This document shows positions 58,101-63,923 of a stretch of DNA of 64,000 bases, in pieces. The notes beneath the pieces are model-generated. The model made no database searches, was not told the origin of the DNA, and worked only from the letters and a program-made list of their open reading frames with translations. Numbering within the stretch: the first letter of the stretch is position 1; each line of letters starts with the position of its first letter. The stretch is from Dipteris shenzhenensis (Eukaryota > Polypodiophyta > Polypodiopsida > Gleicheniales): assembly GCA_047967505.1 (NCBI GenBank), contig CM106538.1, one strand, 5' to 3'. A program made the translations under genes and the position numbers.

Positions 58101-59045
58101 CCATTGAGATGAAGCCATGTGAGTTTATCTAGTATTTTAAGAGCTCAGAAGGTGTAATAATTTTATTATGGTGCCAAAGAAGGCTAAAGCTAGCTCTATC
58201 ATGCTGATGACTGCAGAGAGGTCTGGTTGAGTTTATATGTAGTGTTTTTGTAGCCTCTTGGACCGGCGTTGTGAAGTACCATGGACCTCGCCCCAGCCGA
58301 AGGCCAAAACAGGTAAGTTAATTCCTTGAAGATACCTATCTCATGTCAACCATGTTAAATCACGATCAATCAATCATGCTCACAAACAATCAATTCTTGT
58401 TTCAAAAAATGCAGAAAAAGGACCTGTTTGTTGTGTATGGCAGGTTTTTGTAGCTAATCACACTTCCATGATCGACTTCATCATCTTGGAGCAAATGACT
58501 GCTTTTGCTGTCATCATGCAGAAACACCCTGGATGGGTTGGTGAGCTGTCCTATCCCTCCACCAAACTTCTGAGAGCTACAGTTTGCAATAATGTATCCA
58601 TTGCTGATACTCCATATTGTCACCAATAATCTGCCTCCTCCATTTGAGATTTAAGAACAATTTCATTTTTTTATAATGATGTTAGTAATGCTGCAGATGT
58701 TAATATAGTCAAGTACTGAGAATTTGCATGCATATTTAATTGTGACTTTAAAACATTTTGTTGTCATTGCACTTGCAGGATTGTTACAGACGACTATCCT
58801 AGAAAGCCTTGGCTGCATCTGGTTTAACCGTACGGAGTCAAAAGACCGTGAAGTTGTGGCCAAAAAGTGAGTCAAAATGGAAGTTAGCAGTTCTTGTAAG
58901 ATTTTGAATGGCTGGATTTCAATAGGATTGGAATTCTCTGCACTGCAGGCTGAAGCAACATATAGAAGACCCAGAGAACAATCCTTTGCTTATATTTCCA
59001 GAAGGTACCTGTGTAAACAATGAATATACTGTGATGTTTAAAAAG
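28075..59045 (+). CDS. GPAT9: GPAT9 glycerol-3-phosphate acyltransferase (partial, seven exons)
   Basis: This enzyme transfers an acyl group from acyl-CoA to the sn-1 position of glycerol-3-phosphate at the ER, the first step of glycerolipid and triacylglycerol synthesis. Seven exons join in phase into about 229 codons, covering the LLDIS..EAA region, two membrane segments, the HX4D acyltransferase site and FPEGTC. Intron lengths are 178, 19164, 10490, 131, 238 and 82 bp. All start GT and end AG. Arabidopsis GPAT9 is about 376 residues, so the N-terminal 40-odd and the C-terminal 100 or so are missing and must lie outside the recognised exons. Exon codons show no stops or frameshifts inside 30 kb of decayed transposons, which indicates selection. 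All large insertions lie within two introns. Confidence 0.92.
28344..28462 (+). CDS. GPAT9: GPAT9 exon (first membrane segment)
   Basis: It starts after GAAGCACAG and encodes DTFTRCFKSNPPEPWNWN, near-identical to plant GPAT9, then a hydrophobic segment LYLFPLWCLGVLVRYLILFP. It ends in phase 2 (..ATA AG/GTAACC) and the Arg codon is completed by the exon 19 kb downstream. Confidence 0.95.
28805..29833 (+). mobile_element. LINE-A 3' fragment with (TTTC)n tail
   Basis: 5'-truncated at the segment equivalent to about 20555 of the long copy. It carries the C-terminal zinc-finger region (FCDSWEIESHEHFAFRC, 29051-29290) and the ORF2 end. The 3' UTR, hairpin (29779-29793), GACTTTAATAGA and TTTC tail (29814-29833) are intact. 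The coding frames are eroded. Confidence 0.8.
29860..31419 (+). mobile_element. Ty1/copia remains: gag and LTR-like region
   Basis: 29875-30320 encodes a decayed copia gag (TVSLEVQMSLLGPTKPS, EHTNKLHEL, and a knuckle CNRCGKKGHYWWQC at 30240-30285). From 30750 the sequence becomes LTR-like: repeated CAGCCCCTATATGG and GGTCGGC units, a TATATATAGG box near 31211, and an end at GTGGCTCT followed by TGGTATGAGA (31410-31419), close to an iMet PBS. The order gag then LTR suggests separate copies or a rearrangement. 30330-30750 is unassigned. Confidence 0.5.
31584..31955 (+). promoter_or_regulatory. Cluster of CCGTACA motifs in LINE 5' UTR
   Basis: Sixteen GTAC cores in about 370 bp, nearly all as CGTAC and most as CCGTACA or CCGTACAG. 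They are in the 5' UTR just ahead of the ORF1 ATG at 32000. GTAC is the core bound by plant SBP-domain factors, including copper-response regulators. A regulatory role is inference only. Confidence 0.45.
32000..33194 (+). pseudogene. ORF1 with DUF4283-like region and CCHC knuckle
   Basis: ATG 32000 starts MEDQFKSHSRKDSSRD. The frame shifts near 32310 and has a TGA at 32460-32462. It continues as 32490-33194 with CFTCHKFGHLASQCP, a CX2CX4HX4C knuckle, and a Lys/Pro-rich tail. Layout (DUF4283-like fold, then CCHC) matches ORF1 of typical plant L1 LINEs. It is an RNA-binding partner of ORF2. Confidence 0.75.
33241..34440 (+). CDS. LINE ORF2 endonuclease portion, intact frame
   Basis: 399 codons. 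APE-type endonuclease landmarks: TYNVQGL, VISLQEH, GRWMVIRCTW, LCGDFNNS, GYTYH..ARLDRWYL and LLSDHFPVCL. All expected catalytic positions (Asn, Glu, Asp-Phe-Asn, Asp-His) are present. The frame ends DDGT-TGA at 34438-34440, probably from TGG, because TTSKSELEL follows in frame as in related LINEs. The downstream RT is deleted. It could still make a nicking endonuclease. Confidence 0.8.
   Translation: MSTSITCITYNVQGLCNVNKWRLFWHYVHRMHPDVISLQEHNQHFLAGQQGHYAGYDIFYAGTMHFSGVCMLVKHDMQPTVAYNDPQGRWMVIRCTWQADLYEIASVYASQTSATRAQMWVSLKQYPWLSNAFLCGDFNNSPATQDNTTHRSHMIPTELRHWEDMLSSLHAEDLWLSTRDRDMGYTYHHNAFTHYWARLDRWYLLHAQQYADFTCTLWVDHSLLLSDHFPVCLTLSIARLTDDMPFFGRRLLHVNSAYLLHQQFQNMVRVAVRPLLSHAQEDMDFAWVSLAHRLQAVIQDYGRSYMGNLRLKLKWAQSHKQQMDAISSHRQLTSSEQDSCAYAVHIIHQNDLRKLKKWQIRARMKPLLDKGCSSKAFFKSLHVDRRKEDICRIKKDDGT
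34480..35563 (+). pseudogene. LINE ORF2 C-terminal zinc-finger region
   Basis: A long open frame (34385-35563, frame +2 relative to the endonuclease) corresponding to the end of plant L1 ORF2: WWQSRLMKIWKAKLPLKQRL, then CPRCSHHRETVPHLLWSCPH (zf-RVT CX2C..HX4C). The sequence upstream of about 34480 belongs to the endonuclease side, so the RT deletion junction lies close to 34480. Confidence 0.7.
35680..36099 (-). pseudogene. HL copy 5 ORF1, C-terminal half
   Basis: A 126-codon frame (35680-36060) reads TRLVRIGGLPEGWFEGTQ, then EWDAEDVIVVLQEG, KRSKILKQTNKLKGTKIW, EELTPTQLK, DARKEGKWAVYRDG and a basic end. The RIGGLP..W opening resembles the RRM of L1 ORF1p, followed by the C-terminal nucleic-acid-binding domain. 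Upstream it continues through a TAG (probably from CAG) into SDVYEEVQE, and then across the L1 insertion to 42504. Confidence 0.7.
36210..40621 (-). pseudogene. L1 ORF2: endonuclease, RT, zinc finger
   Basis: It starts MRIVSWNVQSLNGILHRRR at 40621. The endonuclease continues after a frameshift (MPIHARIDRFYVDDW, then STSDQFLVVL, where the catalytic His of SDH is Gln). RT pieces: GSCPGSDGLAPF region near 39260, KILVKATNLRLQPILPDLIHD, LLDFEKAYDRVDW, VRHGCPLAPFLF, and ELADDMAIFL (38600-38580) in place of YADD. After the nested insertion comes the C-terminal finger near 36800. The last block, 36212-36574, ends at the 3' UTR. Many stops are present. Confidence 0.8.
37716..37857 (-). mobile_element. 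LINE-A 3' fragment nested in L1
   Basis: About 140 bp of LINE-A 3' UTR (GCTCGTTTAGTAGCTCCAC..GTTGTATCAGG) with the AGACCCATCGGTCTTCCGAAGAC hairpins (37756-37771 region) and a (TTTC)5 tail at 37716-37738. It interrupts the L1 ORF2 C-terminal region. The second L1 has GAGAGGAGAGG at the equivalent place, so the insertion site was CT-rich on the minus strand. A short ATGCAAA triplication sits at its 5' end (37838-37862). Confidence 0.8.
40722..42011 (-). CDS. L1 ORF1, CCHC protein, intact
   Basis: 429 codons without stops. The N-terminal half has a DUF4283-like region (DWMLLALPGDLAGHLTNVRL, GRGFFQVVFDS). A CRICRTLGHFARDCPRKKKR knuckle is at about residues 215-234, and a long Pro/Ser-rich tail follows. 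This is the usual ORF1 of plant L1 elements and would bind element RNA. It is the only fully open ORF in this copy. Confidence 0.8.
   Translation of the reverse strand: MGSHSANPRPLPPAAITVTFSKDELQQLKTDSEHEDATSLFARIHGSHPSRLQARDWMLLALPGDLAGHLTNVRLLGRGFFQVVFDSPESAGSVLKASPLALSSKRIFLTPFTLGFDPIEEDSRVTSLFIRFPSLPQVYHRLLPSIGATFGLVTEIPPLPGMASSAAEAVRSDGVPRVTVIVSDPDITDDHIMLQRPNDSFFRQRIEVTGRQGQCRICRTLGHFARDCPRKKKRPKRFTPASRPTSSTRTTRAPPSCPGPSGPALRPGPSSSARTEQSACPTPIVPHWMPLRVADTPLLLRGTSDHSQLQAGDIPIIVSSIDLVAPVPPLAHQEGQPISSGPITDVPDQPPPSISHTSPLDRGKGVISPTPSSVGIPCTPMPVPSYRNSFAVLANLAETEEFVPSSLGEPVIGIPLDRLPPLLEWGFFH
42119..42490 (-). repeat. L1 5' UTR minisatellite
   Basis: Irregular repeats of a unit built from GGGAGGGAGGGG and AGCGGAGAGTA (+ strand), so C/T-rich on the element's sense strand. 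The unit length varies from about 35 to 60 bp. G-quadruplex potential on the + strand is high. Confidence 0.8.
42504..42910 (-). pseudogene. HL copy 5 ORF1, N-terminal half
   Basis: It begins MDGYAKTPVAFPKIKT and continues through a Pro/Ser-rich part. In an adjoining frame it has HELKLRLAALERKTDAWEAQ and TKVQDLVTSQLQSVKQEI, both heptad-like and suited to a coiled-coil trimer. The sequence ends at the L1 target site. It corresponds to the coiled-coil region of LINE-A ORF1. Confidence 0.6.
43262..43348 (+). repeat. Direct repeat, 67-bp spacing
   Basis: ATCTGAGGAGGTTAGTATAG occurs at about 43261-43280 and again at about 43328-43347, next to the 5' end of HL copy 5. Confidence 0.6.
43544..44047 (-). 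pseudogene. Copia integrase fragment
   Basis: Landmarks: YFLFHKNQAYAYFRDLCALIEK, then NGVVERKNRTVMEMARTMLEH, which holds the catalytic Glu region of copia integrases. The segment with the second Asp is disturbed (RRASSESLPIQGDNG), indicating a deletion. Downstream residues are frameshifted. Confidence 0.75.
44507..44814 (+). repeat. Tandem duplication, 155-bp unit
   Basis: Two copies of a block starting TTGGGAAAGTAGGA and ending GTAAGATGTCTGTC, about 95 percent alike by eye, inside the copia remains. Confidence 0.85.
45761..47626 (+). other. Intron segment, mostly unassigned
   Basis: No clear feature except a possible copia RT remnant on the minus strand (46668-47126) containing SPVYADDLVSI, the usual catalytic motif context. 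The flanks of that frame are too eroded to be sure. Confidence 0.3.
47627..47726 (+). CDS. GPAT9: GPAT9 exon (second membrane segment)
   Basis: The first base completes the Arg codon from the exon at 28344-28462, then MILLAAGWVVFLGLFIPVHY and ALKGHDHIRQMLE, matching plant GPAT9. Reading in phase into the next exon (RGLVEFICS) requires the donor GAG/GTTGGT at 47727. A stronger-looking GTAAAA four bases downstream would shift the frame. Confidence 0.93.
48130..48500 (+). mobile_element. LTR-like promoter fragment
   Basis: GCAGCAGCCTGTATATAGGGGCC (TATA region near 48310) and GGCCAACATGGCCAACTTG resemble the U3 regions of the copia-type LTRs at 13.1 and 31.2 kb. No partner LTR or PBS is seen. 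Confidence 0.35.
48530..49150 (-). mobile_element. LINE-A fragment with permuted domain order
   Basis: On the minus strand the C-terminal zinc-finger region (CTLCDQQEIESEEHFAFGC, near 48870-48800) comes first. The sequence then passes straight into an RT thumb segment, VNFDKTKVMIFNTKEAQLQ (48590-48540), which normally precedes the finger by several hundred codons. A rearrangement or the joining of two fragments is required. Confidence 0.6.
51244..52331. mobile_element. Probable Mutator-like DNA element with internal inversion
   Basis: It interrupts the LINE-A RT. AGGGGAAATATGGACTC (51244) and AGGGGAAAAATGGACTA (52197) look like terminal repeats but are in the same orientation. A 30-bp inverted repeat (52013-52043, 52301-52331, AGTCAACCCTCGTTATGACA) brackets a LINE-A piece (52120-52195) that reads in the opposite sense to its neighbours. 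Flipping the bracketed part makes the ends inverted and the LINE continuous, with a possible 9-10 bp duplication (ATGGGATCTC / ATGCGATCTC). No transposase is encoded. Confidence 0.45.
51630..51760 (+). repeat. Tandem duplication, about 75-bp unit
   Basis: GCGTGGCG..GCTGGC..TGC.TTAAGGAGAGCCCTTGGA occurs twice, inside the DNA element. Confidence 0.7.
52560..53197. repeat. Diverged repeat, related to 56510-56730
   Basis: 52790-52970 and 56530-56710 share blocks such as GGCCCATGGC.AT.TGTATTGC and CTCA.T.TAGA.TT. They lie on either side of the second L1. I could not assign them to a family. Confidence 0.35.
53666..53935 (-). mobile_element. LINE-A-type 3' fragment nested in the second L1
   Basis: (TTTC)n tail at 53666-53690, TTTATTAAAGTCTTCGGG, the hairpin (53708-53723), and a TTGTATCAG-like block at 53739-53750. 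The host sequence at the insertion point is GACCGAGAAAG, i.e. CTTTCTC on the minus strand, so the element again entered a TTTC-like site. Its 5' part (53760-53935) is not recognisable. Confidence 0.65.
53938..56418 (-). pseudogene. Second L1 ORF2 with in-frame RT deletion
   Basis: The frames 55375-56418 and 53938-55317 are in the same phase, separated by one TGA near 55375 (probably from CGA). Landmarks: KGKCPGSDGLTPSFFIAFW, GLIHLIPKGGN, WRPITLLGTLYKILAKAI, FVHGRSIFYNIF, LLDFEKAYDRVDWGFLEG, then directly SPAQQFAPILESIRKKLLFW. Relative to the other L1, about 500 bp containing HGCPLAP and the ADD catalytic motif is gone without changing frame. The finger CPRCHSAEESVRHCLWDC is intact near 54150. 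Confidence 0.8.
56855..58120 (-). mobile_element. LINE-A copy, minus strand, split by a MITE
   Basis: 56880-57150 matches the region around 20330-20420 of the long copy (GAGAGAGCC..CATGGATAATG). 57540-57930 matches RT thumb and palm (minus strand GGCAAGGTCATCATGATCTGGAACAC, i.e. the GKTKVMIFN block). The MITE at 57163-57531 sits between. Heavily eroded. Confidence 0.55.
57163..57531. mobile_element. hAT-type MITE with 8-bp target duplication
   Basis: 369 bp flanked by AGTACGTA at 57155-57162 and 57532-57539. Terminal inverted repeats begin CATAGTCACA(A/T)GAAA and continue into CGTTTCGTC. The interior is packed with TTTCG/CGAAA units. An 8-bp duplication and short inverted ends fit the hAT superfamily. 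It carries no gene and could fold into a long hairpin. Confidence 0.85.
58217..58312 (+). CDS. GPAT9: GPAT9 exon (WTGVVKYHGPRP)
   Basis: After TGATGACTGCAG, it encodes RGLVEFICSVFVASWTGVVK and YHGPRPSRRPKQ in 32 whole codons, ending CAG/GTAAGT. This is the conserved plant GPAT9 segment just before the acyltransferase motif. It joins in phase 0 on both sides. Confidence 0.95.
58444..58540 (+). CDS. GPAT9: GPAT9 exon (HX4D catalytic motif)
   Basis: It encodes VFVANHTSMIDFIILEQM, containing the H-X4-D catalytic motif (HTSMID), then TAFAVIMQKHPGWVG. The His is thought to act as general base in this family. The donor is GGTTG/GTGAGC. Confidence 0.97.
58779..58866 (+). CDS. GPAT9: GPAT9 exon (glycerol-3-phosphate binding block)
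   Basis: It encodes LLQTTILESLGCIWFNRTES then KDREVVAKK, the block II region of PlsC-type acyltransferases, where the Arg contacts the phosphate substrate. Acceptor TTGCAG, donor AA/GTGAGT. Confidence 0.97.
58949..59045 (+). CDS. GPAT9: GPAT9 exon (FPEG block)
   Basis: It encodes LKQHIEDPENNPLLIFPEGT then CVNNEYTVMFKK, containing the FPEG block III motif. It ends AAG/GTACGT. The next expected residues (GAFEL..) were not found in the 5 kb that follow. Confidence 0.96.
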
Positions 59046-60120
59046 GTACGTTGGTGATTTTCAATGCATAAAATTTGTGACCTGCATTATGAAATGCTTG
59101 TTAACTGAGCAAATTGCAGAGGATCCTCTTAGGATGTTAACTTCATGCAGGCCGATATTTAAATACAGTACATATATGTATGCCTGTTTGCGTCTGTGCA
59201 CACATGCACACATGCAAGGTGAAGGCACAACAAGAGCAGACAAGATGAATAGATCGTATGAAGATGATGTGTACTCTAATCTTAGACCTGTCCATGGTGC
59301 ATTAAATTTTGGTGATCGCCTCAAAAAAACTTGTGGGAATATGCATCTTCCTGTGCCACTAAGTAGCCCATTTCCCTACAGCCTTACACATATCCTCCCT
59401 CAACTAATCATCCACCTTCCCATGAATGCGTGATGAGGTGTAGAGGGAATATTATCTTTAAAAAAAAATTGTTACCTCTTTTTTCTTTTCTTTTGTTCTC
59501 TCTTTTATTTTCTGTGTAGATTTTTGGACTTTAGAACGACAAAAAATCTTAATTTGTACGATTGGATATATTCTGGTCTTACAAAGGTATATATATGGAT
59601 GCAATATGATTTCCACTATAGTACCAACAGTATCACACAAGGATACACATACAAGCCAAACCTTTAACACAAGCTCTTTACGAGTACATCTCAACCAGTT
59701 ACGTGTCACCAGCTGGAAAGAACCACGCATGTGATGTGAACTGCTTAGAGCATCTAGGCGAGCGGCCTTCTACGTCACCCCTTACGTAGTGCGCACACAC
59801 AAATAAACTTGGCTTGTGAACATGTAGAAGATCTAAGGGAGCCACATTGCTGTAGCGATTACCCTGTACAAAACCCATTTAACATGGCTCGAGAACATTT
59901 AGAGGATCTAAGTGACTTACTTGCTATAGCCATTACCCCACCATACAAAGCCCATCTTTACTCCAAATCCTAAACGTTGTCAATACATATGTAAAAGCAT
60001 AACAACAAATGGTACATGAAAAAAGTAAGAGCTGCAACTGCTATTGCCAAAAGGAGAATTGATAATATAGGGCATTGCCATCTACAACATCTGTTAAGCA
60101 ATGCTAAACTAATGATCAAT
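59046..60120 (+). other. Following GPAT9 intron, start
   Basis: Begins GTACGT. No exon with the conserved C-terminal GPAT9 sequence was found. A tandem duplication (59806-59877 / 59881-59954, about 75-bp unit) is the only structure seen. Confidence 0.5.
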
Positions 60121-60123
60121 ACC

Positions 60124-60830
60124 TTAGTACGAGCATGGTAAAGAGAAATCACGTGTTGGCCAATACCAAGGAACTCTAAAGCATGGTAGCCTTAGTCTAC
60201 CTGAGCTATTTAGGCCTAATAAAATTAAGAAAGAAAAGTCATCATGCAAGTCCCCATTCAGAAAGGCTATTTTAATGTCCAATTGATGTGCTTTCCAGCC
60301 ACAATGAGCAGCCAACAAAACAACACCCTTGATGGTGGTCATCTTGGAAGTGGGGGCAAAGGTTTCATCATAATCTATCTCCTTGTGCTGAGAATAGCCT
60401 TTGGCAACTAACCTTGCCTTGTAGTTATCAATGGTACCTTCAGATTTCCTCTTAAGTTTGTACACCCACTTAGTCCCAATAGTCTTTTTGTCAATAGGTA
60501 GATCCACTAAATCCTATGTGTTGTTTTTGTGGACTGAATCCAACTCTGCATGTCTTTAGCATCCTCAAGCTGTCAGGTTCTTCTGCTTCAAACAATGTGC
60601 TCATCCATGCTGAATCAGCGTATTGTGCTCCTTGTGAACCTCTTGAACCAGCCCTTGTTCTACTAGAGAGGGGAGCTGATAGCTTACTGTCTTGCAAAGT
60701 GTGCATAAGCCACCGGTTTCTTGTACAGCTGTTCTCTCTTCTCTGACAAATTCTTCCACATCATCATGTGCTATAGGCTGTTCATGACCCTGATTTGGAG
60801 CATCCAATGTCTGCATAAATAAAGCTGACA
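60124..60830 (-). pseudogene. Copia RT N-terminal fragment
   Basis: 60124-60507 encodes LPIDKKTIGTKWVYKLKRKS, then YKARLVAKGYSQHKEIDYDE, TFAPTSKMTTIKGVVLLAAH and QLDIKIAFLNGDL, the opening of the Ty1/copia RT with its first catalytic Asp (QLDIKIAF). After about 60230 the frame degenerates. 60500-60830 is the linker upstream of RT in other frames. Confidence 0.85.
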
Positions 60831-60837
60831 TCGAGGA

Positions 60838-61470
60838 AGAGATCAATGAACATGCAGCTAGACGTGATAATGCTTTGAAATCGGAATTGGGGGACTCCCT
60901 GAAGGATGGTACAGAGAGGAGGACTCTTTTAGTGATACTCTAGCACATGTCCAAGCGGCCATGCCTAATATTGATTGGATGGTGGACAAGGATGAGGACC
61001 TTGATGATGAAGATGAAGCTAGAGCAACATGTATCCCACACTCTAAAGGCCACGCTATTATTACACTTAACTCACGAGATCTACTTGTCAAGCTTCTCCG
61101 ACAATCCTACAAGTTAAAAGGGACCAAGATATGGATAACTTAGGAACTCACGCAAGCTAATTGAAGAATAAGGCAACTGAATTAGCCAAGGTCAAGGCTG
61201 CTAGGAAGGACGAAAAATGGACAGTATATCGTGAAGGCATAGCAATCATTAGAGAGTTTAAATCCAAATCGAAAGATTCTTAGTCTTAAACTAATGTATG
61301 GCTGATTGTTTTTTCAGACTGTTATGTAGGGACTCTAATTGGAGTTACTTTTTGGGACTCCTTGCGAGCTGCCATGTGCCCTCTCTAAGCAGATGTACTA
61401 GATGGTTTCTTGTTGTCCCATAGACCTATTGGTCTCCTGTGGACATTAATAGACTTTCTTTCTTTCTTTG
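60838..61470 (+). mobile_element. HL copy 6, 5'-truncated
   Basis: ORF1 remnant: PNIDWMVDKDEDLDDEDEAR, LLRQSYKLKGTKIWIT (60961-61143), then eroded KVKAARKD.KWTVYREG. The 3' UTR (61285-61420), hairpin (61422-61435), GGACATTAATAGA and TTTC tail (61453-61470) are complete. It abuts the copia RT fragment. Confidence 0.7.
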
Positions 61471-61679
61471 TGAAATTTGAATCACGTGTGTGTGTATAAT
61501 CATCTCAAAATAATGAATCTTTGAAATTCTAAGTGGATAATCGTCTCAAAATAATGGCTATTTGGAATTCTAAGTTTATTTATTAATAAATTCAACTGGA
61601 AATTGCGCTTTCACATAAGCATGACTTTCACAGAGACAGATCGGTCCCACTTAAAGCAACTGCAGATTCTAGTTCTTGT

Positions 61680-62175
61680 TTGAATGATCCAGACCAAGCC
61701 ATCCGTCCCACATCATAATCCGCTAGCAAAGTTTTGGGTTGCCCCTTTACAGGTTGATGCAGTCCTCAAGGACTTCGGCACCACAACATTTGGATGGTGC
61801 AGATTGCCATGGCTGGCCTTGGCTTCATCAATTGCACTAGAACGAGAGGGGAACCAAACGAGCTGGTATGCTCGAACACACAGATGTTTGCAGGCTTGGG
61901 ACTACATATGGACAGACTGTTGCTGTCCAGTATAGCCTTGAGACTCTATCTCTTCCACTCACCTTCTCGAGATGAACCAGGCCATCAAAGAGGTTTTTAG
62001 GCAGCTCCACACATATACGACTTGGCTAGCATCTCCTGAGCTTTCGATAAAATTAGCTTCTTTAGAGTTCAGTGCTTGCGGATCCCAAAGGAGAGGTTTA
62101 CCAAACCAGTGGGCTATACTCAAATCCATCTCCCACATGCATTGAGGATCTCAATTGGGAAGTTTTGAGTGATGG
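61680..62175 (+). mobile_element. LINE-A internal fragment
   Basis: Matches about 20240-20760 of the long copy: GATTGCCATGGCTGGC, GCTGGTATGC.CG.ACACACAGATG, and CTCAATTGGGAAGTTT. It lacks the finger and tail, so it is truncated at both ends. 61471-61679 and 62176-62450 show nothing recognisable. Confidence 0.55.
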
Positions 62176-62456
62176 ATATTGACTCAAATCAGTGATGCAT
62201 GTAGTGCAATTACTTTGATTATTCACACAATGAAATTCAAACTTGAAGAAGAAAGACAATCGAGATATTCGACAAAACACACCACAAGATACTTCTATTC
62301 ATCAACAGCAAGAGCGCATCCCTACTGGGCTTGTTGCTCACTACAATATTGCTAGCCACAAAGGCTCTTGTCACAAAGACTCTGCCACAAAGGCTTCCCA
62401 CACAACAACCACGAAAAACTGACCTGATCAATACTAATAGACCTCTACACACCGAC

Positions 62457-63640
62457 TGTTGATTCCGCCTCTTCAGTACGTAACCTTGCTGACCCTGGAT
62501 ATGTCAAGAAGCCAAGAGGCAGACGTCCCTGCAGAAAACATGGAGAGCGAACGACTCTCATCACCCCCCTCGAGATCAGCGAAGTGGAGCCGACCGCCTT
62601 GGAGAGTACTAGAGCAAGGCAATCACCTTCTACGTAGGTGATTGCATGCAAGAGGTCCACGTGGACTCTCAAGCCCTAACTATTCTCTAACCTCATGAGG
62701 ATGAAACCCAATTATCAGCACAAGGCAAGGGCATGTACCTAGCTGGCAAGATCAGGTCAGAGCAGAACCACGGATGTTTGGCTGTCTTGAGCAGGTCGGA
62801 GATGGTGTCAGCAAATGCGCAGCATGTCTGGGCTGTACATGGGCCAGGAAGCACTGGAGACGGCAACACAAGGCCGGGACAGTCCAGGGCAGTAGGTCCC
62901 TACATGGCGGGGGTTTGTGGGCAGGTGTAGGGCCTGCAACAGGGCTCTGAAGATGGCACAATATGGAGCAGGGTGACTAGAATTGAGGTCGGACATGGAC
63001 AGGATGGTTGGAGCTGGCTGTAACCAGCCAATCAGGCCTGGTCATGGGCAGATCAAGGGCTGGGCTGTAGCATGGAAGTGTGGGCCAAGGTCCCTGGGCT
63101 GTTTTGTAGCAGTAAAGTTGGCGAGGGAGGGGCTGATTGGGTCGGCCATATCCCCCTCTCCTGGTTGATTTTTTGAGCAGGGCTTTAGCCCTATAAAAGG
63201 AGAGGCCTTGGGCCTCATTTTAGTATCACCTGGAGCAGCCTTCCAAGGAGCAGCAGATCAGCATCATTTGGGCCTCATCTAGGAGGAGAGAAGTGGCCTG
63301 AAGAGCTGCAGACTTGGCTTGAAGGAGGTGCCCACCTAGGCTGAGGTTCCAGACAGCAAGGTGAGAGTCTACATATGCTCAGTGGAGCACATGGGCTCAG
63401 AGATCTAGAGGTGACAGGCATTTACCAGACAACAAGGTATTGTATCTTGTCCAGTTTGTGGACAGACGGAAATGTAAAGTGTTGCTTCTATATTTGTCTC
63501 TGAGCACAATCTATTTGCTAGTCACATGAATGTTGTCAAGTACACACACTTGATGAAGCCTTGATTCCATAGTGATACACTTCCGCATGTGTGGTAACTA
63601 TCAGTCTTCCGCTGCGCGATACCCAATGTGTGAGAGAGAT
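62457..63640 (+). mobile_element. Copia-type LTR related to the 12.4-15.2 kb element
   Basis: Same family in the opposite orientation: CATGGCGGGGGTTTGTGGGC, the promoter block CCTATAAAAGGAGAGGCCTT (near 63190), GGACAGACGGAAATGTAAAG and AACTATCAGTCTTCCGCTG near the 3' end. The start at TGTTGATTCC (62457) is tentative. A gag frame follows, so this may be the 5' LTR of a coding relative. Confidence 0.6.
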
Positions 63641-63923
63641 CGGAAACCTTGGCTATCATTGTGGGTATAATGATGGATGCGGTGCTGCCGCATATTCAAA
63701 TGGCAGACACTTCTTTCGAGGCCTAGGCGATGATATCTATGAGCTTGACAATGAGGCGAGAATGTTGGACCTCGAGACAGACTTGTTTAGCATGAGTATG
63801 GATGAAGGGGAATCGGTACATGAATACATCACCAAGATGAAGGGTGCGGGATCAATTGGTGGCAATTCGAACTCGACCAGGATGGCAAGGATGTTGCGGA
63901 ATGCTCCCTCGGAGCTACAATAG
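63591..63923 (+). pseudogene. Copia gag fragment
   Basis: RMLDLETDLFSMSMDEGESV and HEYITKMKGAGSIG match the copia gag region (UBN2-type: ..L..LKM.EG.SV.EHI..). It stops at 63923 (TAG after SELQ) and related sequence continues to the window end. It is next to an LTR of the short-bodied family, so it may come from that family's autonomous partner. Confidence 0.55.

Noticed and set aside
60516-60746. Plus-strand ORF with several Cys near 60.5 kb
   Set aside because: Antisense shadow of the copia RT upstream linker.
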